DNA from: Saccoglossus kowalevskii
Lineage: Eukaryota; Hemichordata; Enteropneusta; Harrimaniidae
DNA length: 21,944 nt
Reading direction: 5' to 3'
Assembly: GCF_000003605.2 (NCBI RefSeq)
Contig: NW_003132888.1
Span: 57,428-79,371 of the forward strand
This document shows, piece after piece, positions 16,555 to 21,944 of this stretch. The notes under the pieces were generated by a model. That model did not search any database and was not told the DNA's origin. It was given only the letters and a program-made list of their open reading frames with translations. Position 1 is the stretch's first letter. Each line of letters begins with the position of its first letter. A program made the position numbers and the translations under genes.

Positions 16555-18539
16555 GACAATGTTGATTCACTGCAGTTATGTCATCAACTATAATGTTGAT
16601 TCACTGCAGTTATGTCATCAAAGATAATGTTGATTCACTGCAGTTATGTCACCAAAGATAATGTTGATTTACTGCAGTTATGTCATCAAAGATAATGTTG
16701 ATTTACTGCAGTTATGTCATCAACTATAATGTTGATTCACTGCAGTTATGTCACCAAAGATAATGTTGATTTACTGCAGTTATGTCACCAAAGATAATGT
16801 TGGTTCACTGCAGTTATGTCATCAACTATAATGTTGATTCACTGCAGTTATGTCATCAAAGATAATGTTGATTCACTGCAGTTATGTCACCAAAGATAAT
16901 GTTGATTTACTGCAGTTATGTCATCAAAGATAATGTTGATTTACTGCAGTTATGTCATCAACTATAATGTTGATTCACTGCAGTTATGTCACCAAAGATA
17001 ATGTTGATTCACTGCAGTTATGTCACCAAAGATAATGTTGATTCACTGCAGTTATGTCACTAAAGATAATGTTGATTCACTGCAGTTATGTCATCAACTA
17101 TAATGTTGGTTCACTGCAGTTATGTCACCAAAGATAATGTTGATTCACTGCAGTTATGTCACCAAAGATAATGTTGATTCACTGCAGTTATGTCACTAAA
17201 GATAATGTTGATTCACTGCAGTTATGTCACTAAAGATAATGTTGATTCACTGCAGTTATGTCATGCAGTTATGTCAGTTATGTTATGTCACCAAAGATAA
17301 TGTTGATTCACTGCAGTTATGTCACTAAAGATAATGTTGATTCACTGCAGTTATGTCATCAACTATAATGTTGGTTCACTGCAGTTATGTCACCAAAGAT
17401 AATGTTGATTCACTGCAGTTATGTCACCAAAGATAATGTTGATTCACTGCAGTTATGTCACTAAAGATAATGTTGATTCACTGCAGTTATGTCATCAACT
17501 ATAATGTTGATTCACTGCAGTTGTGTCACCAAAGATAATGTTGATTCACTACAGTTATGTTACCAAATATAATGCTGATTCACTGCAGTTATGTCACCAA
17601 CTATAATGTTGATTCACTGCAGTTATGTCACCAAAGATAATGTTGATTCACTGCAGTTATGTCACCAAAGATAATGTTGATTCACTGCAGTTATGTCACT
17701 AAAGATAATGTTGATTCACTGCAGTTATGTCACCAAAGATAATGTTGATTCACTGCAGTTATGTCACTAAAGATAATGTTGATTCACTGCATTGATGTCA
17801 TCAACTATAATGTTGATTCACTGCAGTTATGTCATCAACTATAATGTTGATTCACTGCAGTTATGTCAGCAACTATAATGTTGATTCACTGCAGTTATGT
17901 CATCAACTATAATGTTAATTCACTGCAGTTATGTCATCAACTATAATGTTGATTCACTGCAGTTATGTCATCAACTATAATGTTGATTCACTGCAGTTAT
18001 GTCACCAAAGATAATGTTGATTCACTGCAGTTATGTCACCAAAGATAATGTTGATTCACTGCAGTTATGTCATCAACTATATTGTTGATTCACTGCAGTT
18101 ATGTCACCAAAGATAATGTTGATTCACTGCAGTTATGTCACCAAAGATAATGTTGATTCACTGCAGTTATGTCACTAAAGACAATGTTGATTCACTGCAG
18201 TTATGTCACTAAAGATAATGTTGATTCACTGCAGTTATGTTACAAAAGATAATGTTGATTTACTGCAGTTATGTCACTAAAGATAATGTTGATTCACTGC
18301 AGTTATGTTACAAAACATAATGTTGATTCACTGCAGTTATGTCACTAAAGACAATGTTGATTCACTGCAGTTATGTCACTAAAGATAATGTTGATTCACT
18401 GCAGTTATGTTACGAAAGATAATGTTGATTCACTGCAGTTATGTCATAAAAGACAATGTTGATTCACTGCAGTTATGTTACAAAAGATAATGTTGATTTA
18501 CTGCAGTTATGTCACTAAAGATAATGTTGATTCACTGCA

Positions 18540-18880
18540 GTTATGTCACTAAAGATAATGTTGATTCACTGCAGTTATGTTACAAAAGATAATGTTGATT
18601 CACTGCAGTTATGTTACAAAAGATAATGTTAATTCACTGCAGTTATGTCACCAAAGATAATGTTGATTTACTGCAGTTATGGTACAAAAGATAATGTTGA
18701 TTCACTGCAGTTATGTTACAAAAGATAATGTTGATTCACTGCACTTATGTCACCAAATGCAATGTTGATTCACTGCAGCTATGTCACCAAAGACAATGTT
18801 GATTCACTGCAGTTATGTTACAAAAAATAATGTTGATTCACTGCAGTTATGTCACCAAAGATAATGTTGATTCACTGCAG
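18540..18880. repeat. Block of about ten units duplicated at 20627-20967
   Basis: The order of variant units is the same in both blocks: two TTACAAAAGATAAT units, a unit with GTTAATTC, a unit with TTTACTGCAG, the unique TATGGTAC unit (18681 and 20768), TTACAAAAG, the unique CCAAATGCAAT unit, CCAAAGACAAT, and onward. The offset is 2087 bp, which equals 62 units after allowing for four 29-bp units and one 33-bp unit in between. Confidence 0.7.
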
Positions 18881-21170
18881 TTATGTCACCAAATACAATG
18901 TTGATTCACTGCAGTTATGTCACTAAAGATAATGTTGGTTCACTGCATTGATGTCACCAAATATAATGTGAATTCACAGCAGTTATTTCATCAAATATAA
19001 TGTTGATTCACTGCAGTTATGTCACCAAAGATAATGTTGATTCACTGCAGTTATGTCACCAACGATAATGTTGATTCACTGCAGTTATGTCACTAAAGAT
19101 AATGTTGGTTCACTGCATTGATGTCACCAAATATAATGTGAATTCACTGCAGTTATGTCATTAAATATAATGTTGATTCACTGTAGTTATGTCATTAAAT
19201 ATAATGTTGATTCACTGCAGTTATGTCATTAAATATAATGTTGATTCACTGCAGTTATGTCATTAAATATAATGTTGATTCACTGCAGTTATGTCACCAA
19301 AGATAATGTTGATTCACTGCATTTATGTCAACAAAGATAATGTTGATTCACTGCAGTTATGTTACCAAATATAATGTTGATTCACTGCAGTTATGTCAAA
19401 CAATGTTGATTCACTGCAGTTATGTCACCAAAGATAATGTTGATTCACTACAGTTATGTCACCAAAGACAATGTTGATTCACTGCAGTTATGTCACCAAA
19501 GATAATGTTAATTCACTGCAGTTATATCATTAAATATAATGTTGATTTACTGCAGTCGTGTCATTAAATATAATGTTCATTCACTGCAGTTATGTCACCA
19601 AAGATAATGTTGATTCACTACAGTTATGTCATCAACTATAATGTTGATTCACTGCATTTATGTCACCAAAGACAATGTTGATTCACTGCAGTTATGTCAA
19701 ACAATGTTGATTCTCTGCATTGATGTCACCAAAGACAATGTTGATTTACTGCAGTTATGTCCCCAAATATAATGTTGATTCACTGCAGTTATGTCACCAA
19801 ATATAATGTTGATTCACTGCATTTATGTCACCAAATATAATGTTGATTCACTGCAGTTATGTCATCAAATATAATGTTGATTCACTGCATTGATGTCACC
19901 AAATATAATGTTGATTTACTGCAGTTATGTCCCCAAATTTAATGTTGATTCACTGCAGTTATCTCACAAAGATAATGTTGATTTACTGCAGTTATGTCAC
20001 CAAAGACAATGTTGATTCACTGCATTTATGTCACCAAATACAATGTTGATTCACTGCAGTTATGTCACCAAATACAATGTTGATTCACTGCAGTTATGTC
20101 ACTAAAGATAATGTTGATTCACTGCATTGATGTCACCAAATATAGTGTGAATTCACTGCAGTTATGTCATTAAATATAATGTTGATTCACTGTAGTTATG
20201 TCACCAAAGATAATGTTGATTCACTGCAGTTATGTCATTAAATATAATGTTGATTCACTGCAGTTATGTCACCAAAGATAATGTTGATTCACTACAGTTA
20301 TGTTACCAAATATAATGTTGATTCACTGCAGTTATGTCACCAAAGATAATGTTGATTTACTACAGTTATGTTACCAAATATAATGTTGATTCACTGCAGT
20401 TATGTCAAACAATGTTGATTCACTGCAGTTATGTCACCAAAGATAATGTTGATTCACTACAGTTATGTCACCAAAGACAATGTTGACTCACTGCAGTTAT
20501 GTCAAACAATGTTGATTCACTTCAGTTATGTCACTAAAGATAATGTTGATTCACTGCAGTTATGTTACAAAAGATAATGTTGATTCACTGCAGTTATGTC
20601 ACTAAAGACAATGTTGATTCACTGCAGTTATGTCACTAAAGATAATGTTGATTCACTGCAGTTATGTTACAAAAGATAATGTTGATTCACTGCAGTTATG
20701 TTACAAAAGATAATGTTAATTCACTGCAGTTATGTCACCAAAGATAATGTTGATTTACTGCAGTTATGGTACAAAAGATAATGTTGATTCACTGCAGTTA
20801 TGTTACAAAAGATAATGTTGATTCACTGCAGTTATGTCACCAAATGCAATGTTGATTCACTGCAGTTATGTCACCAAAGACAATGTTGATTCACTGCAGT
20901 TATGTTACAAAAGATAATGTTGATTCACTGCAGTTATGTCACCAAAGATAATGTTGATTCACTGCAGTTATGTCATCAAATAAAATGTTGATTCACTGCA
21001 GTTATGTCACTAAATATAATGTTGATTCACTGTAGTTATGTCATTAAATATAATGTTGATTCACTGCAGTTATGTCATTAAATATAATGTTGATTCACTG
21101 CAGTTATGTCATTAAATATAATGTTGATTCACTGCAGTTATGTCACCAAAGATAATGTTGATTCACTGCA

Positions 21171-21692
21171 TTTATGTCAACAAAGATAATGTTGATTCAC
21201 TGCAGTTATGTTACCAAATATAATGTTGATTCACTGCAGTTATGTCAAACAATGTTGATTCACTGCAGTTATGTCACCAAAGATAATGTTGATTCACTAC
21301 AGTTATGTCACCAAAGACAATGTTGACTCACTGCAGTTATGTCAAACAATGTTGATTTACTTCAGTTATGTCACCAAAGACAATGTTGATTCACTGCAGT
21401 TATGTCACCAAAGATAATGTTGATTCACTGCATTTATGTCAACAAAGATAATGTTGATTCACTGCAGTTATGTTACCAAATATAATGTTGATTCACTGCA
21501 GTTATGTCAAACAATGTTGATTCACTGCAGTTATGTCACCAAAGATAATGTTGATTCACTACAGTTATGTCACCAAAGACAATGTTGACTCACTGCAGTT
21601 ATGTCAAACAATGTTGATTTATTCAGTTATGTCACCAAAGACAATGTTGATTCACTGCAGTTATGTCACCAAAGATAATGTTAATTCACTGC
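21171..21692. repeat. 262-bp higher-order repeat, two tandem copies, within the minisatellite
   Basis: TTTATGTCAACAAAG at 21171 and again at 21433 marks the start of an eight-unit block repeated in the same order: six 34-bp units and two 29-bp short units, 262 bp in total. Both copies carry the diagnostic TGACTCA variant and both short units. The second copy has lost two bases near its end (TTTATTCAG against TTTACTTCAG). Confidence 0.75.
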
Positions 21693-21944
21693 AGTTATGT
21701 CACCAAAGATAATGTTGATTCACTGTAGTTATGTCACCAAATATAATGTTGATTCACTGCAGTTATGTCACCAAAGATAATGTTGATTCACTGCAGTTAT
21801 GTCACCAAAGACAATGTTGATTCACTGCATTTATGTCACCAAATATAATGTTGATTCACTGCAGTTATGTCACTAAAGATAATGTTGATTCACTGCATTT
21901 ATGTCACCAAATATAATGTTGATTTACTGCAGTTATGTCACTAA

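Larger units (their letters stand above)
16555..21944. repeat. 34-bp minisatellite array, about 160 copies, running off the right edge
   Basis: The unit carries the core GATTCACTGCAGTTATGTCA followed by a variable 14-base segment, usually (C/T)(C/T)AAAGATAATGTT or a relative. Period 34 is measured directly, for example between GTTGATTCAC at 16561 and 16595. Variants cluster: ATCAACTATAAT mainly before about 17980, TTACAAAAGATAAT at about 18240-18720 and 20560-20920, ATTAAATATAAT at about 19150-19270 and 21040-21120. A 29-bp short unit (GTCAAACAATGTT junction) recurs near 19397, 19697, 20405, 20501, 21245, 21341, 21506 and 21605. A scrambled unit lies at about 17250-17292. Because 34 is not a multiple of 3 and the unit contains TAA and TGA, no long frame survives. 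The array lies in the presumed last intron of the deacetylase. Confidence 0.95.

Noticed and set aside
16555-21944. CRISPR array
   Set aside because: Units are contiguous 34-bp repeats with no unique spacers, in an intron-bearing animal locus with no cas genes.
16555-21944. Repeat protein encoded by the array
   Set aside because: Period 34 shifts the frame every unit, and TAA and TGA recur, so every frame is closed.

Overview
This is a window of nuclear DNA from an animal, probably an invertebrate. Two conserved enzymes are each split into small exons by AT-rich GT-AG introns, intergenic DNA is AT-rich with many homopolymer runs, and a large tandem array fills one intron. No bacterial operon, CRISPR array, rRNA or convincing tRNA was seen. 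The species cannot be fixed from the sequence. The second gene is of a type I recall from non-vertebrate animals, which fits a marine invertebrate, but that is inference.

Layout. 1-1428 is intergenic DNA with short palindromes and two perfect CRE octamers. 1429-2249 is the likely 3' UTR of the first gene. 2250-10435 (minus strand) is a complete 12-exon phosphoglycerate kinase gene, 415 codons, whose exon phases all join without a break. 10436-10728 is a 293-bp gap between two divergent start codons, a probable shared promoter. 10729-16470 (plus strand) holds five exons (334 codons) of a class IV, bacterial-type histone deacetylase-family protein whose first exon reads like a mitochondrial presequence. 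Its last coding segment is probably beyond the right edge. From about 16555 to the edge (5.4 kb, roughly 160 copies) the intron after exon 5 is a 34-bp minisatellite with a CTGCAG in most units, higher-order repeats and internal block duplications.

How the parts relate. PGK makes ATP and 3-phosphoglycerate in cytosolic glycolysis. The deacetylase keeps the zinc ligands and catalytic tyrosine expected of an active amidohydrolase. If the two share a promoter, a glycolytic housekeeping enzyme and a putative mitochondrial deacylase would be transcribed together; this is inference from spacing.

Most notable signals: the head-to-head pair; the alternating-cysteine strand next to the deacetylase catalytic tyrosine; the hierarchical intronic minisatellite; a 125-bp TTAA-flanked MITE-like element in a PGK intron; and five long G tracts that all lie on the sense strand of their host gene.
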